DNA from: Herbaspirillum chlorophenolicum
GTDB taxonomy: Bacteria; Pseudomonadota; Gammaproteobacteria; Burkholderiales; Burkholderiaceae_D
Length of the DNA stretch: 64,000 nucleotides
Reading direction: 5' to 3'
NCBI RefSeq assembly: GCF_001189955.1
Contig: NZ_LFLT01000001.1
Span: 186,001-250,000, forward strand
Shown: positions 8,144 through 17,308 of the stretch, piece by piece
Position numbering within the stretch: position 1 is the stretch's first letter
Layout of the letters: each line of letters opens with the position of its first letter
The notes under the pieces: model-generated
What the model saw: the letters and a program-made list of their open reading frames with translations, nothing else
Told to the model about the DNA's origin: nothing
Database searches by the model: none
Translations under genes and position numbers: made by a program

Positions 8144-9652
8144 ATGAGCCAAGCCAACATCCCCAACGTTCCCCTTTATCTCAACGGCGAGAAGGTGCAG
8201 TCGACTTCCAAGGAGTGGCGCGACGTGCTCAACCCTGCGACGCAGGAAGTGGTGGCGCGCGTGCCGTTCGCCACCAAGGAAGAAGTCGACCGCGCCGTTG
8301 CCAACGCCAAGGAAGCCTTCAAGACTTGGCGCAACACCTCGCTGGCGCAGCGCATGCGCATCATGCTCAAGTTCCAGCAACTGCTGCGCGAAAACATTGC
8401 CCCGCTGGCCGAACTGATCACCCGCGAGCACGGCAAGACCCTGCCGGATGCCGAAGGCGAAGTCATGCGCGGCCTGGAAGTGGTGGAACACGCCTGCTCG
8501 ATCACCTCGCTGCAGTTGGGCGAGATGGCCGAGAACGTGGCCGGCGGCGTCGACGTCTACACCCTCTACCAGCCGCTGGGCGTGGGCGCGGGCATCACCG
8601 CGTTCAACTTTCCGGTGATGCTGCCTTGCTTCATGTTCCCCATCGCAGTCGCCTGCGGCAACACCTTCGTGCTCAAGCCCTCCGAACAGGACCCGACCTC
8701 TTCGCTGTTCCTGGTCGAGCTGGCCAACCAGGCCGGCCTGCCGCCGGGCGTGTTGAACGTGGTGCATGGCGGCCCGGATGTGGCCAACATGATCTGCGAC
8801 CATCCCGACATCAAGGCGGTCTCCTTCATCGGTTCGACCCATGTCGGCACCCATATCTATCGCCGCTCCAGCGAAGCCGGCAAGCGCGCGCAGTGCATGA
8901 TGGGCGCCAAGAACCACTGCATCGTGCTGCCCGATGCCCCCAAGGACCATGCCATCAACAACCTGCTGGGTGCGGCCTTCGGCGCCGCCGGCCAGCGCTG
9001 CATGGCCAATTCGGTGGTGGTGCTGGTGGGCAAGAGCCGCGAATGGATCCCCGAGATCGTCGAGCGCTCCAAGGCCATGAAGGTCGGCCCGGGCAGCGAC
9101 CGCAAGGCCGATGTCGGCCCGCTGGTTTCCAAGGCTGCCAAGGAGCGCGTCGAGCGCCTGATCGGCCGCGGCGTGGAGCAGGGCGCCAAGCTGCTGCTGG
9201 ACGGCCGCAACTTCAAGGTGGCCGGCAGCGAGAACGGCAACTTCGTCGGCCCCACCGTGTTTACCGGCGTCAAGCCCGGCATGGACATCTACACCCAGGA
9301 AATCTTCGGCCCGGCAATGTGCATTGTCGAAGTCGACACGCTGGACGAGGCGATCGCTTTCATCAACGCCAACCCCAACGGCAACGGCACCTCGATCTTC
9401 ACCAGCTCGGGCTATGCCGCGCGCAAGTTCCAGAACGAGATCGACGTCGGCCAGGTCGGCATCAACGTGCCTATTCCCGTGCCGGTGGCCTACTTCAGCT
9501 TCACCGGTTCGCGCGCTTCCAAGCTGGGCGACCTCGGCCCCAACGGCAAGCAGGCCGTGACTTTCTGGACCCAGACCAAGACCGTCACCTCGCGCTGGTA
9601 TGCGCCGGACGAGGCAGCCGGCCAGGTCAACACCACCATCTCGCTGAAGTAA
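8144..9652 (+). CDS. mmsA: CoA-acylating methylmalonate-semialdehyde dehydrogenase
   Basis: A 502-residue aldehyde dehydrogenase that oxidises methylmalonate semialdehyde to propionyl-CoA, the last step of the valine distal pathway (also used for malonate semialdehyde). The catalytic Cys286 is in [11 protein letters not shown], and the neighbouring [13 protein letters not shown] is typical of the MmsA subfamily and not of generic ALDHs. The NAD-fold segment FIGSTHVG is present. The ribosome site is weak. It lies immediately upstream of mmsB, which makes its substrate, with a 10-bp gap. Confidence 0.95.
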   Translation: MSQANIPNVPLYLNGEKVQSTSKEWRDVLNPATQEVVARVPFATKEEVDRAVANAKEAFKTWRNTSLAQRMRIMLKFQQLLRENIAPLAELITREHGKTLPDAEGEVMRGLEVVEHACSITSLQLGEMAENVAGGVDVYTLYQPLGVGAGITAFNFPVMLPCFMFPIAVACGNTFVLKPSEQDPTSSLFLVELANQAGLPPGVLNVVHGGPDVANMICDHPDIKAVSFIGSTHVGTHIYRRSSEAGKRAQCMMGAKNHCIVLPDAPKDHAINNLLGAAFGAAGQRCMANSVVVLVGKSREWIPEIVERSKAMKVGPGSDRKADVGPLVSKAAKERVERLIGRGVEQGAKLLLDGRNFKVAGSENGNFVGPTVFTGVKPGMDIYTQEIFGPAMCIVEVDTLDEAIAFINANPNGNGTSIFTSSGYAARKFQNEIDVGQVGINVPIPVPVAYFSFTGSRASKLGDLGPNGKQAVTFWTQTKTVTSRWYAPDEAAGQVNTTISLK

Positions 9653-9662
9653 GGAGGCAGCC

Positions 9663-10556
9663 ATGAGCGCCAACATCGTATTCATCGGCCTGGGCAACAT
9701 GGGCTTGCCGATGGCGCAGAACCTGGTCAAGGCCGGCTTCTCGGTCAGCGGCCACGACCTGGTCAAGGCCAGCGTCGACAAGCTGGTGGAAGCCGGCGGC
9801 AAGACCGAAGCCGATTCCATGGCGGCGGTGGCCAAGGCCGATGTGGTCATCACCATGCTGCCAGCCAGCAAGCACGTGGAGTCGCTGTATCTGGGCGACA
9901 AGGGCTTGCTGGCCGCTGCCCGCCCAGGCGCCTTGCTGATCGACTGCTCCACCATCGCGCCGGAAGCGGCGCGCAAGGTGGCGGCAGCGGCCGCCGCCCG
10001 CGGCTTCGAGATGCTGGATGCGCCGGTATCGGGCGGCACCAACGGCGCCGCTGCCGGCACGCTGACCTTCATGGTCGGGGGCGGCAAGAAGGCTTTCGAA
10101 GCGGCGCAGCCTTACCTGCAGAAAATGGGCAAGGCGATCTACCACGCAGGCGAGAGCGGCAGCGGCCAGACCGTCAAGGTGTGCAACAACATGCTGCTGG
10201 GGATTCTGATGATCGGCACCTCCGAGGCGATCCGCCTGGGCGTGGCCAACGGCATGGATCCCAAGGTGCTGTCCGAGATCATGTCCAAGAGCTCGGGCCG
10301 CAACTGGACGCTGGAAGTCTACAACCCGTGCCCGGGCGTCATGGACACTGCGCCGGCCTCGAAGGATTATGCCGGTGGTTTCGGCGTCGACCTGATGTTG
10401 AAGGACCTGGGCCTGGCGGAGGAAAACGCATTGGCGACCGGCAGCGCAATTCCGCTGGGCGCGGCAGCGCGCAACCTGTACGACATCCATAGCAAGAACG
10501 GTGCGGGCAAGCTGGATTTTTCCAGTATCTACAACTTGTTGGGGAAGGTGAAGTAA
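9663..10556 (+). CDS. mmsB: 3-hydroxyisobutyrate dehydrogenase
   Basis: A 297-residue beta-hydroxyacid dehydrogenase that oxidises 3-hydroxyisobutyrate to methylmalonate semialdehyde with NAD. The N-terminal Rossmann motif is IGLGNMGLPMA. The substrate loop DAPVSGGTNGAAAGTL and the catalytic-lysine region GSGQTVKVCNNML (Lys near 171) are intact. AAGGAGG overlaps the stop of mmsA, which indicates coupled translation. A strong terminator follows at 10599. Confidence 0.95.
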   Translation: MSANIVFIGLGNMGLPMAQNLVKAGFSVSGHDLVKASVDKLVEAGGKTEADSMAAVAKADVVITMLPASKHVESLYLGDKGLLAAARPGALLIDCSTIAPEAARKVAAAAAARGFEMLDAPVSGGTNGAAAGTLTFMVGGGKKAFEAAQPYLQKMGKAIYHAGESGSGQTVKVCNNMLLGILMIGTSEAIRLGVANGMDPKVLSEIMSKSSGRNWTLEVYNPCPGVMDTAPASKDYAGGFGVDLMLKDLGLAEENALATGSAIPLGAAARNLYDIHSKNGAGKLDFSSIYNLLGKVK

Positions 10557-10598
10557 GGATGTACACGAAGTCTGTTTGATCTCCGAGGCGTTATTTTC

Positions 10599-10627
10599 AG
10601 CGCGGCTACGGCCGCGCTTTTTTTTTT
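10599..10627 (+). terminator. Terminator after mmsB
   Basis: Stem AGCGCGGC / GCCGCGCT with loop TACG, then at least nine T. Confidence 0.92.
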
Positions 10628-10644
10628 GCCGGCGACGGCGGACG

Positions 10645-11235
10645 TCAGGCCGCCTTCTTCGCAACCAGGCGGTGAATTACCTTGCCCGAGGAAGCGCTGA
10701 CCACTTCCTCATCCAGCAGCAGCGCGCAACCCTGCAATGCGCCGCGCACCAGGCCGGTATCGAAGGAGGCGTACAGCCGTTCGTGCTTGTCGCGCTGGTC
10801 GCCGTCGTTGGTGACGCGCCAGCTGAGATAGAGTACGCCACCAGGTTTGAGGATGGATTGCAGGCGCGATACCGATGGCGCGATGTCTTCTGCGGGCAGG
10901 TGCATGATCACCGTTTCGCACAGCACGTTGTCGAAGCTGGCATCGGCGATCCCGGCAAGCTCGGGCAGGGCCGCATGCGTGAAGCGGGATTGCGGATAGC
11001 GCCGGCGGGCCTCCGCCAGCAAGCCTTCGGAGGCGTCGTAGCCATGTGAGGTAAAACCGTTGGCATCCAGCCAGCCGACCTCGCGGCCGCTGCCGCAGCC
11101 GATGTCGGCACAGGCACCGGGGACGAAATATTGGCGCACGATAGAGTGCAGGTCGTCCGGTGCAGGCTGTTCGTGCCAGTCCTGCGCGAAGCCGGCGGCA
11201 TTGCCGTCATAGGCGGCGAGAGTGGCTTTATCCAT
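10645..11235 (-). CDS. Class I SAM-dependent methyltransferase
   Basis: A 196-residue cytosolic methyltransferase. SAM-binding motif I is ADIGCGSGREVG (about residues 40-51), followed by the acidic motif II region GYDASEG and the post-III stretch LKPGGVLYLSWR. The start at 11235 is chosen for its AGGAGA; a longer frame begins at 11319. The substrate is not recognisable. It stands alone, convergent with mmsB and after the denD terminator. Confidence 0.82.
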   Translation of the reverse strand: MDKATLAAYDGNAAGFAQDWHEQPAPDDLHSIVRQYFVPGACADIGCGSGREVGWLDANGFTSHGYDASEGLLAEARRRYPQSRFTHAALPELAGIADASFDNVLCETVIMHLPAEDIAPSVSRLQSILKPGGVLYLSWRVTNDGDQRDKHERLYASFDTGLVRGALQGCALLLDEEVVSASSGKVIHRLVAKKAA

Positions 11236-11310
11236 GGCGGTCTCCTGGCGTCTTGCGATGATGGGTGCTTCATTATGCGCCGTGGCCGCACCTTTTGCCG
11301 GGCATGCGGC

Positions 11311-11344
11311 CAAAAGCACAACGGCGCTCCTCGGAGCGCCGTTG
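11311..11344 (-). terminator. Terminator after denD
   Basis: Long stem CAACGGCGCTCC / GGAGCGCCGTTG, followed on the minus strand by TGCTTTTGG. It lies 27 bp beyond the stop at 11371. Confidence 0.75.
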
Positions 11345-11370
11345 CCTGAAGACCGATAAGGTCAACCGGA

Positions 11371-12345
11371 TTACTTCTTCACTTCATCTTCAATGTGCGC
11401 CTTGATGATGTCGGCGAAATTGGCATCGGCGGTAAAGCCCAGCGCCTTGGCGCGCTTGGCTTCGAAGGCGCCCGGCCAGGAGTTCACGATGCGCTTGATG
11501 GCTTCGTCTTCCTTCCATTCGATCAGCTTGACGACTTCGCGGCCGGCGACCTGTTCCAGCGCGTCGACCATTTCCTTGACGGTCACGCACAGGCCGTCGA
11601 TGGAAAGGAAGCGGGCCAGGCCGAGGTCGGCGCCGTTGATCTCATGGCCGTGGATCAGGTTGGCGATGGCTTGGCGCGGCGACATCAGCCACATGCGGGT
11701 GTCGGGCGTGACCGGGCATACCGTAGCTTGGCCGTTGAGCGGTTCGCGGATGATGCCCGAGGCGAAGCTGGAGGCCGCCTTGTTGGGCGCGCCGGGGCGC
11801 ACCGAGATGGTCGGCATGCGCAGTGCGCGGCCGTCGATGAAGCCTTTGCGGCTGTAGTCGTTGACCAGCAGTTCGCCCATCACTTTTTGCGCGCCGTAGG
11901 AGCTTTGCGGCATCAGCAGGGTGTTGTCCGGCACCACGGCCGGCAGTTCGCCGCCGAACACGGCGACCGAGCTGGTGAACACCACGCGCGGCTTGGTGCC
12001 CAGCGCGCGGGCGCGTTCCAGGATGACGCGGGTGGCGTCGAAGTTGATCTTCATGCCCAGTTCGAAGTCGGCTTCGGCGTGGCCGCTGACGATGGCGGCC
12101 AGGTGGAAGATCGATTGCGTATCGGCAGTGATCACGCGCTCGATCACGGAAGCGTCGGCGATGTCGCCGGTCACGGCTTCAATGCGCGGGTCGGTGAAGC
12201 CTTGTGCCGGCACCACGTCGAGCAGGGTGATGCGCTTGATTTCCTGCGGCTTGCCGTCGCGGCCGGTCAGTGTGCCGCGTTGCAGGAGCTGGCGCGCCAG
12301 GCGGCTGCCCAAAAAGCCGGCGCCGCCGGTGATGACGATATGCAT
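11371..12345 (-). CDS. denD: D-erythronate dehydrogenase-like NAD-dependent epimerase/dehydratase (DenD)
   Basis: A 324-residue extended SDR. The start MHIVITGGAGFLGSRLA has the GxxGxxG NAD motif, and SSYGAQKVMGE carries the YxxxK catalytic pair. The FTSSVAVFGGELP and SVRPGAPNKAASSF stretches are characteristic of DenD, which oxidises D-erythronate at C2. The start at 12345 has GGAGA 6 bp upstream. The usual partner genes (otnK, otnC, otnI) are absent here. A GntR-family regulator is divergent across 198 bp with a matching palindrome between them. Confidence 0.82.
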   Translation of the reverse strand: MHIVITGGAGFLGSRLARQLLQRGTLTGRDGKPQEIKRITLLDVVPAQGFTDPRIEAVTGDIADASVIERVITADTQSIFHLAAIVSGHAEADFELGMKINFDATRVILERARALGTKPRVVFTSSVAVFGGELPAVVPDNTLLMPQSSYGAQKVMGELLVNDYSRKGFIDGRALRMPTISVRPGAPNKAASSFASGIIREPLNGQATVCPVTPDTRMWLMSPRQAIANLIHGHEINGADLGLARFLSIDGLCVTVKEMVDALEQVAGREVVKLIEWKEDEAIKRIVNSWPGAFEAKRAKALGFTADANFADIIKAHIEDEVKK

Positions 12346-12451
12346 GTGTTCTCCTCGATATCTGATAGGGATGGTCTGTGGCGAAAACCTGTGCAGCGCC
12401 GCGGCGGCTTCGCATGGCCTGCCGGCGGACTTGCGGCAGCGATTATAGCAG

Positions 12452-12470
12452 AAAGTTGTCATACAATTTT
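12452..12470. promoter_or_regulatory. Candidate operator of the divergent GntR/FCD regulator
   Basis: Inverted repeat TTGT-CAT-ACAA (core 12456-12466) with A/T-rich symmetric flanks. FCD-type GntR regulators bind short palindromes with GT...AC half-sites of this form. It lies between denD and the regulator gene, about 110 bp from denD and 75 bp from the regulator. The binding protein is inferred. Confidence 0.55.
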
Positions 12471-12543
12471 TGAAATCAAGCCAGGAAGACTGCGGATTTC
12501 CACATCAGGACAGGCCGTCCAAAAGCGGTATCATGGCGGCGCC

Positions 12544-13386
12544 ATGATAAACACCGACGCCAAGACGACTGCCAATCCTCCCGTTCCGGCCCCTCCCGAC
12601 CGCCCGGCTGCAACTGCTGCAGGGCGGGGCAAGGCGACCCTGGCCGACCATGTCACCAGCGTGCTGGCGCAGCAGATCCGCGAAGGCGAATTCGCGCCCG
12701 ACGCGCGGTTGCCTTCGGAGATGGAGCTGACCGAGCGCTTTGCGGTCAGCCGCACGGTGATCCGCGAGGCGATCTCGCGCCTGAAGTCGGAAGGCCTGGT
12801 GGGGGCGCGCCGGGGCAGCGGTACGGTGGTGCTGGGCGCCAACCCGGCCACGCCGTTCCGGCTGGACATGCAGGTGGAGGACGTGCGCGATTCGATCCGG
12901 GCAGTGCTGCGGGTGATCGAGCTGCGGCGCGGAGTGGAAGGCGAGATGGCGGCGCTGGCGGCGCAACGCCGCACGCGTGAGCAAAACCTGGCGATCCTGC
13001 AGGCATTGAAAGACATCGACAAGGCTGCACAAGAGGGCAGGGATGGCGTGCCGGAGGACTTCGCCTTCCATGCCGCGATCTCCAACGCCGCCCACAATCC
13101 GCTCTATACCTCGCTGGTGCAATTCCTCAGCCAGTTCCTGCATGCCGCCATCCGGGTGGCGCGCATGAATGAGGCGCGCAGCAGCGATTTCAGCGAGCAG
13201 GTGCGCAACGAACACGCGGCCATTGCCCAGGCAATCGCCGATGGCGATGCCGCGGCGGCGCGTGCGGCGGCCTTGCAGCATATGGAAAATTCGGCGCGCC
13301 GTATCCAGGCAGCCGACAGCGAATTCTGGGCCAGCGAAGGCGGCAAGGCGGCGCGCCATCTGGCGCAGGTTAAGCCGCAGGAGTAG
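12544..13386 (+). CDS. GntR-family transcriptional regulator, FadR/FCD type
   Basis: A 280-residue regulator. After a low-complexity, Pro/Ala-rich N-terminus of about 30 residues comes a winged HTH (about 33-100, with LPSEMELTERFAVSRTVIREAI) and a C-terminal all-helical FCD domain (about 115-240) with the His-containing metal/ligand site residues in FHAAISNAAHNP. It is divergent from denD and probably controls it, with a four-carbon sugar acid as a likely ligand. A strong terminator follows at 13420. Confidence 0.9.
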   Translation: MINTDAKTTANPPVPAPPDRPAATAAGRGKATLADHVTSVLAQQIREGEFAPDARLPSEMELTERFAVSRTVIREAISRLKSEGLVGARRGSGTVVLGANPATPFRLDMQVEDVRDSIRAVLRVIELRRGVEGEMAALAAQRRTREQNLAILQALKDIDKAAQEGRDGVPEDFAFHAAISNAAHNPLYTSLVQFLSQFLHAAIRVARMNEARSSDFSEQVRNEHAAIAQAIADGDAAAARAAALQHMENSARRIQAADSEFWASEGGKAARHLAQVKPQE

Positions 13387-13419
13387 GCGGAGTTCGCCGT
13401 TTGGCGAGGTAGGGACGAA

Positions 13420-13448
13420 AAAAAACGCTGCGCAAGGCAGCGTTTTTT
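13420..13448. terminator. Bidirectional terminator between the GntR gene and efp
   Basis: Stem CGCTGC / GCAGCG with loop GCAAG, flanked by an A-run and a T-run, so it serves both convergent genes. Confidence 0.88.
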
Positions 13449-13465
13449 ATGGCATCGGCGGAGGA

Positions 13466-14041
13466 TTAACCGCGGACAACCTTCTTGTACTCGTTGGTAC
13501 GGGTGTCGATTTCGATGTCGTCGTCCTGGCTGACGAACAGCGGGACCATCACGACGATCTGGTTGGCTTCGATCGCATTTTCGATCTTGGCTTCCTTCAG
13601 GACGTTGCCCGACGTGTTGCCCTTGACCGCCGGCTCCGAGTAGGCAACCTTGCGCACGATGGTGGTCGGCATTTCAACCGAGATCGCCTTGCCGTCGTAG
13701 AACACGGCTTCGCACTGCATGCCGTCCTTCAGGTAGCCGATGGCGTCGCCCATGTTCTCGCCTTCGATTTCGTACTGGTTGTACTCTTCGTCCATGAAGA
13801 CGAACAGCGGGTCGGCGAAGTACGAGTAGGTGACCGGCTTCTTGTCCAGCACCACGACGTCGAACTTGTCGTCGCCGCGGAACACGCTTTCCTGCGGGCT
13901 GTTGGTCAGCAGGTTCTTCATCTTCCACTTGTAGGTGAAGCCGGTACGGGAAGAGCCGTTGACGTCGGAGCGCAGGACGATCATGGGCTTGCTGTCGACC
14001 ATGATGATGTTGCCGACGCGGATTTCTTTTGCAAATTTCAT
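13466..14041 (-). CDS. efp: Elongation factor P
   Basis: A 191-residue translation factor (usual length) that rescues ribosomes stalled at polyproline. The N-terminal KOW-like domain contains the modification-loop residue Arg32 (GSSRT) in place of lysine, the form rhamnosylated by EarP, not lysylated by EpmA. The OB-domain segments [21 protein letters not shown] and [11 protein letters not shown] are intact. The gene lies 147 bp downstream of earP in the same direction, so enzyme and substrate are neighbours. Confidence 0.97.
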   Translation of the reverse strand: MKFAKEIRVGNIIMVDSKPMIVLRSDVNGSSRTGFTYKWKMKNLLTNSPQESVFRGDDKFDVVVLDKKPVTYSYFADPLFVFMDEEYNQYEIEGENMGDAIGYLKDGMQCEAVFYDGKAISVEMPTTIVRKVAYSEPAVKGNTSGNVLKEAKIENAIEANQIVVMVPLFVSQDDDIEIDTRTNEYKKVVRG

Positions 14042-14188
14042 AGCGGAGTGTCGTGAAAAGTAGGTTTCTTCAAACTGTCAGTAGCCCACTGGCACAAACT
14101 GCACCGCAAGCCCACGTACGATTGAATTCCAAACAGCGTTAAAAAGTTAGCCCAGCATTTTAACCTATTTTCTGGAGGCTTCTACCGC

Positions 14189-15361
14189 TCAGGACACCAG
14201 CCTGGCGGCAAACTTGAGCAAATTGGCGAGGAAGTCGCCATTTGCCAACAACTTGCGCAGCCAGTCTTCGGCCGCTGTAGTGAGGGCCGGCAACTCGTTT
14301 TGCAAGGCTTGCCAGCTTGTTTGCCAGTCAACTTCGGTGTGATTGGCGCCGTTCCAGGCGCGCGCGGCGTCGGACAGGGCGGGCGTGGCCGGTTCGTAGA
14401 TCTTCAGGAAAGCGTTGAGTTTGGTGTGGTGCAGGTTCTTGTCTTGCCTGTAGATATTCCAGATGAAGGGCTTGCCGGCCCATTGCGCGCGCACGAAGGA
14501 GTCCTCGCCGCGGACGAAGTTGAAGTCGCAGCTCCACAACAGCTTGTCGTAGTCCGTCTGTGGCAGGAATGGCAGCACGCGTACGGTGAGGGCGCCGCGG
14601 GTGGCGGCCGCGCCAGGTTGCACCGGCGTGCCGAGAAAAGCCTCGACGGCGCCGCGCGCCACGCCTTCCGGCACCAGGCAGGTGATGGCGCGCGGCGCGT
14701 GTTGCCAAGCGTCGAACAATGCCGGTAACGGGGCGTCGTCGTAGCAGAACAATGACACCTTCAGGTTTTCTTGCTCTTGCGGCGTCACGCCCAAGCCGGA
14801 AAGGAAGGCGGTGGCCCGGTTTTCTCGCAGGAAGGTTTCCCGCCGAGCTTCCAGATCGGCCTCAAAGCTCAGGCCGCCGGTGCGTTCATTGAATCCGGGG
14901 AAGAAGAAATACTTGGTCAGCTTCAGCGAGCGGTGCGGCGAGGGCAAGGTATGGCAGCCTTCCACCCACTGCTCGGCCGACAAGCCTTCCAGGTTGAACC
15001 AGACCGGCTTGACGGCGCGCTGCGCCATCGCTTCGACATAGGCCGGCGGGATCTCGCAGCCAAAGAACTCGATCACGATGTCGGGGATGTCGGCGGCCGT
15101 AAACGCGCCGTCCTGGTCGCGCCAGTGCTGCACGGTGACGCCGGCCAGTTGCTGCACTTCAGCCGTGGGGTCGACTTCCGGCCAGATGCGTTTGAAACTG
15201 GCCAGGTCATCCACCCACAGCCGGACCGCGATGCCATGCTCGCGCACGAGCTGGCGGGCCAGGCGCCAGCAAATGCCAATGTCGCCGTAGTTGTCGACCA
15301 CCCGGCAGAACAGGTCAAGGGTCTTGAGCGGGTTGGCGGGAACAGAAATGTCTTGATGCAT
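14189..15361 (-). CDS. earP: EF-P arginine rhamnosyltransferase EarP
   Basis: A 390-residue GT-B fold glycosyltransferase (formerly DUF2331) that transfers rhamnose from dTDP-rhamnose to Arg32 of EF-P. The N-terminal motif FCRVVDNYGDIG carries Asp23 and Asp27, the known catalytic pair of the family. The C-terminal nucleotide-sugar site RGEDSFVRAQWAGKPFIW supplies the conserved acidic residue. The start at 15361 gives the family's length, but no clear ribosome site is seen; a longer frame begins at 15454. It lies directly upstream of efp. dTDP-rhamnose genes are not in the window. Confidence 0.95.
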   Translation of the reverse strand: MHQDISVPANPLKTLDLFCRVVDNYGDIGICWRLARQLVREHGIAVRLWVDDLASFKRIWPEVDPTAEVQQLAGVTVQHWRDQDGAFTAADIPDIVIEFFGCEIPPAYVEAMAQRAVKPVWFNLEGLSAEQWVEGCHTLPSPHRSLKLTKYFFFPGFNERTGGLSFEADLEARRETFLRENRATAFLSGLGVTPQEQENLKVSLFCYDDAPLPALFDAWQHAPRAITCLVPEGVARGAVEAFLGTPVQPGAAATRGALTVRVLPFLPQTDYDKLLWSCDFNFVRGEDSFVRAQWAGKPFIWNIYRQDKNLHHTKLNAFLKIYEPATPALSDAARAWNGANHTEVDWQTSWQALQNELPALTTAAEDWLRKLLANGDFLANLLKFAARLVS

Positions 15362-15470
15362 GGCAGGGAAGGGCAGAGAAGTGCCGGAAAGCGCGAATGA
15401 TACCCAAGTTGCGCGGTGCGCGCCGCTGTGTGCCAAAGCGGAGCCGAGCAACAACTTTAAAAATTTTTAT

Positions 15471-15490
15471 TTAAATTGCTTGCAATTTAA
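15471..15490. promoter_or_regulatory. OhrR operator 1 (autoregulatory palindrome)
   Basis: Perfect inverted repeat TTAAATTGC-TT-GCAATTTAA, located 17-36 bp upstream of ohrR. It shares 15 of 20 positions with the site at 16035 in front of ohr. MarR-type OhrR proteins bind such AT-rich TTGC/GCAA dyads. Confidence 0.75.
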
Positions 15491-15506
15491 TTTTGAGCTG
15501 TTTAAT

Positions 15507-15989
15507 ATGCGCTACATGGACAACGCAAACACACCGAAGCTGCCGGACGCGCTGATCGACGAAGCCTTGCTTCTCGACAACCAGCTGTGTTTCGCCATGT
15601 ATTCGGCGTCCCTGGCGATGACCAAGGCATACAAGAAACTCCTCGGCACGCTGGACATCACATATCCGCAGTATCTGGTGATGATGGTACTGTGGGAGAA
15701 GGATCAGATCACCGTCTCCGAATTGGGCAGCCGCCTGTATCTCGATTCCGGCACGCTGACCCCGCTGTTGAAGCGTATGGAAACCATGGGCCTGCTGCAC
15801 CGGGCCCGCGACGCCGGCGACGAGCGCCGCGTCGTAGTGAGCTTGAGCGATGCCGGCCGTGCATTGCGTGAGAAGGCCAAGGCGGTGCCGATTCGGATGA
15901 GCTGCATGCTGCCGCCGCTGGATGAAGTGAAGAAGCTGGTTGGCGAACTCAAGGATGTGCGCAAGAATTTGCTGGATGCAGAAGAGTGA
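15507..15989 (+). CDS. ohrR: Organic-hydroperoxide-sensing MarR-family repressor
   Basis: A 160-residue winged-HTH repressor. The N-terminal sensing cysteine is in [13 protein letters not shown] (Cys28 from this start), as in OhrR proteins, and oxidation there releases DNA. The helix region [21 protein letters not shown] and the wing [10 protein letters not shown] are typical. Two starts 9 bp apart (15507, 15516) are equally possible. It is followed by ohr in the same direction with matching operators upstream of both genes. Confidence 0.93.
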   Translation: MRYMDNANTPKLPDALIDEALLLDNQLCFAMYSASLAMTKAYKKLLGTLDITYPQYLVMMVLWEKDQITVSELGSRLYLDSGTLTPLLKRMETMGLLHRARDAGDERRVVVSLSDAGRALREKAKAVPIRMSCMLPPLDEVKKLVGELKDVRKNLLDAEE

Positions 15990-16034
15990 GCATCGGCACG
16001 GGAAAGTGCGGCAGTGTCTTTTTTGTTGTGCAAA

Positions 16035-16054
16035 TTAAGTTGCTCACAATTATA
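16035..16054. promoter_or_regulatory. OhrR operator 2 in front of ohr
   Basis: Imperfect dyad TTAAGTTGC-TC-ACAATTATA, 15 of 20 positions identical to the perfect palindrome before ohrR. It lies about 150 bp upstream of the ohr start in an AT-rich promoter region. Confidence 0.65.
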
Positions 16055-16206
16055 TTGTAAATAATTTATTCGTTTGTGGGCCTGTATCCTGTCCGATTTG
16101 TTGAAGCAGCAAGAGCAAGACTTGAAGCAGCGGTAACCCGGCGAATCTTTCGCCACCCCTTATCTCCAATTGTTGGTTTTAACCTGAAAAACTGAAAGGA
16201 AAGAAA

Positions 16207-16638
16207 ATGTCCTCCAAGATCGAAAAAGCCCTGTACACCGCAACCGCAACCGCAACCGGTGGCCGTGAAGGTTCCGCCAAGTCCTCCGACGGCGTGCTGG
16301 ACGTCAAGCTGTCGACCCCCAAGGAACTGGGCGGCGCCGGCGGTCCCGGCACTAACCCCGAGCAACTGTTCGCAGCCGGCTACTCGGCTTGCTTCCTGGG
16401 CGCACTGAAGTTCGTTGCCGGCCAGGCGAAGGTCGCCATTCCTGCCGACGCCAGCATCACCGGCAAGGTCGGCATCGGCCAGATCCCGGCCGGTTTCGGC
16501 ATCGAAGCCGAACTGAACATCTCGCTGCCGGGCATCGACCGCGCCGTGGCGCAAGACCTGGTTGAGAAGGCTCACCAAGTTTGCCCGTACTCGAACGCTA
16601 CCCGCGGCAACATCAACGTGACGCTGAACCTGGTCTGA
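16207..16638 (+). CDS. ohr: Organic hydroperoxide resistance protein Ohr
   Basis: A 143-residue OsmC/Ohr-family thiol peroxidase that reduces organic and lipid hydroperoxides. Catalytic Cys62 (SACFLGAL) and resolving Cys126 ([13 protein letters not shown]) are both present, with Arg20 and the Glu in [11 protein letters not shown] that activate the thiolate. AAAGGA precedes the ATG. A strong terminator follows. Expression is probably controlled by OhrR. Confidence 0.96.
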   Translation: MSSKIEKALYTATATATGGREGSAKSSDGVLDVKLSTPKELGGAGGPGTNPEQLFAAGYSACFLGALKFVAGQAKVAIPADASITGKVGIGQIPAGFGIEAELNISLPGIDRAVAQDLVEKAHQVCPYSNATRGNINVTLNLV

Positions 16639-16670
16639 GTACCGGTTGCTCCAGCCGCAGCACGTAACAA

Positions 16671-16702
16671 AAAGCCCCGCGAAGTCATTCGCGGGGCTTT
16701 TT
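16671..16702. terminator. Terminator between ohr and the convergent DUF2867 gene
   Basis: Thirteen-base-pair stem AAAGCCCCGCGAA / TTCGCGGGGCTTT with loop GTCA, A-run before and T-run after; it can act on both strands. Confidence 0.92.
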
Positions 16703-16737
16703 GCATGGCGCCGGGAACTGCCCGGAATGGGCGCACC

Positions 16738-17253
16738 TTATCCCGGCATCTTTTCCAGCAGCGTACGCACGATGCGCCGGTGGAAAGGCATGATGACGGC
16801 CAGATAGGCTTTGCCGGGCAAGCCCTTGGTGCGCACCACCGTGGTCGCGGTCAGCCATTGCGGCGCCTCGTCCGCATGGCCGGATGGCGATTTTTCTATG
16901 CACAGGCGGAAATCCAGGTGGCGGTCGTCCAGGCCCAGCAGCAGGTGCGACGCATCGCCGTCCAGCACCGGGAATCCCGGCATGCGGCCATCCGGCTGCA
17001 CTTCGCCGACGGCCAGTTTGGCGCCCTTGAGCCCGAACGGAGCCACCAGGCGGTTGCGCAGGTCCAAAAGCGCCGCGACCCAGGCCGGCCTGCCGGCCAT
17101 CATGCGCGCGGCGATGTCGGCTACCTGTTTCTGTGCCAGTGAGGCGGCCAGGGGAATGCGATAGCTGTCGGCGAAGTCGGCCCCGGGCAGCAGTTGCCAG
17201 TGGCGCGCTTCAGGGACGATTTCATCGGCCTTGCTTGTAGGTGCTGAGTTCAT
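16738..17253 (-). CDS. DUF2867 domain protein
   Basis: A 171-residue protein of unknown function. The start is fixed by AGGAGG 5 bp upstream of 17253; an upstream frame to 17391 overlaps cydX and is rejected. The ADFADSYRIPL segment near the N-terminus and a C-terminal HRRIVRTLLEKMPG match the DUF2867 family, often fused to or encoded beside NAD(P)-binding proteins. It lies 55 bp after cydX on the same strand and could be cotranscribed with the cytochrome bd genes. Confidence 0.7.
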   Translation of the reverse strand: MNSAPTSKADEIVPEARHWQLLPGADFADSYRIPLAASLAQKQVADIAARMMAGRPAWVAALLDLRNRLVAPFGLKGAKLAVGEVQPDGRMPGFPVLDGDASHLLLGLDDRHLDFRLCIEKSPSGHADEAPQWLTATTVVRTKGLPGKAYLAVIMPFHRRIVRTLLEKMPG

Positions 17254-17308
17254 CTTGCCTCCTGACGAAGGGTTGCGACGGAAAAGGCCGTCCGGCCTGG
17301 CGCTGGCC

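Noticed and set aside
8066-10087. 673-codon minus-strand frame opposite mmsA
   Set aside because: Shadow of a high-GC gene; mmsA on the plus strand is certain.
11395-12543. Upstream extension of the GntR regulator frame (to 11395)
   Set aside because: It would run through denD on the opposite strand; the ATG at 12544 begins the proper protein.
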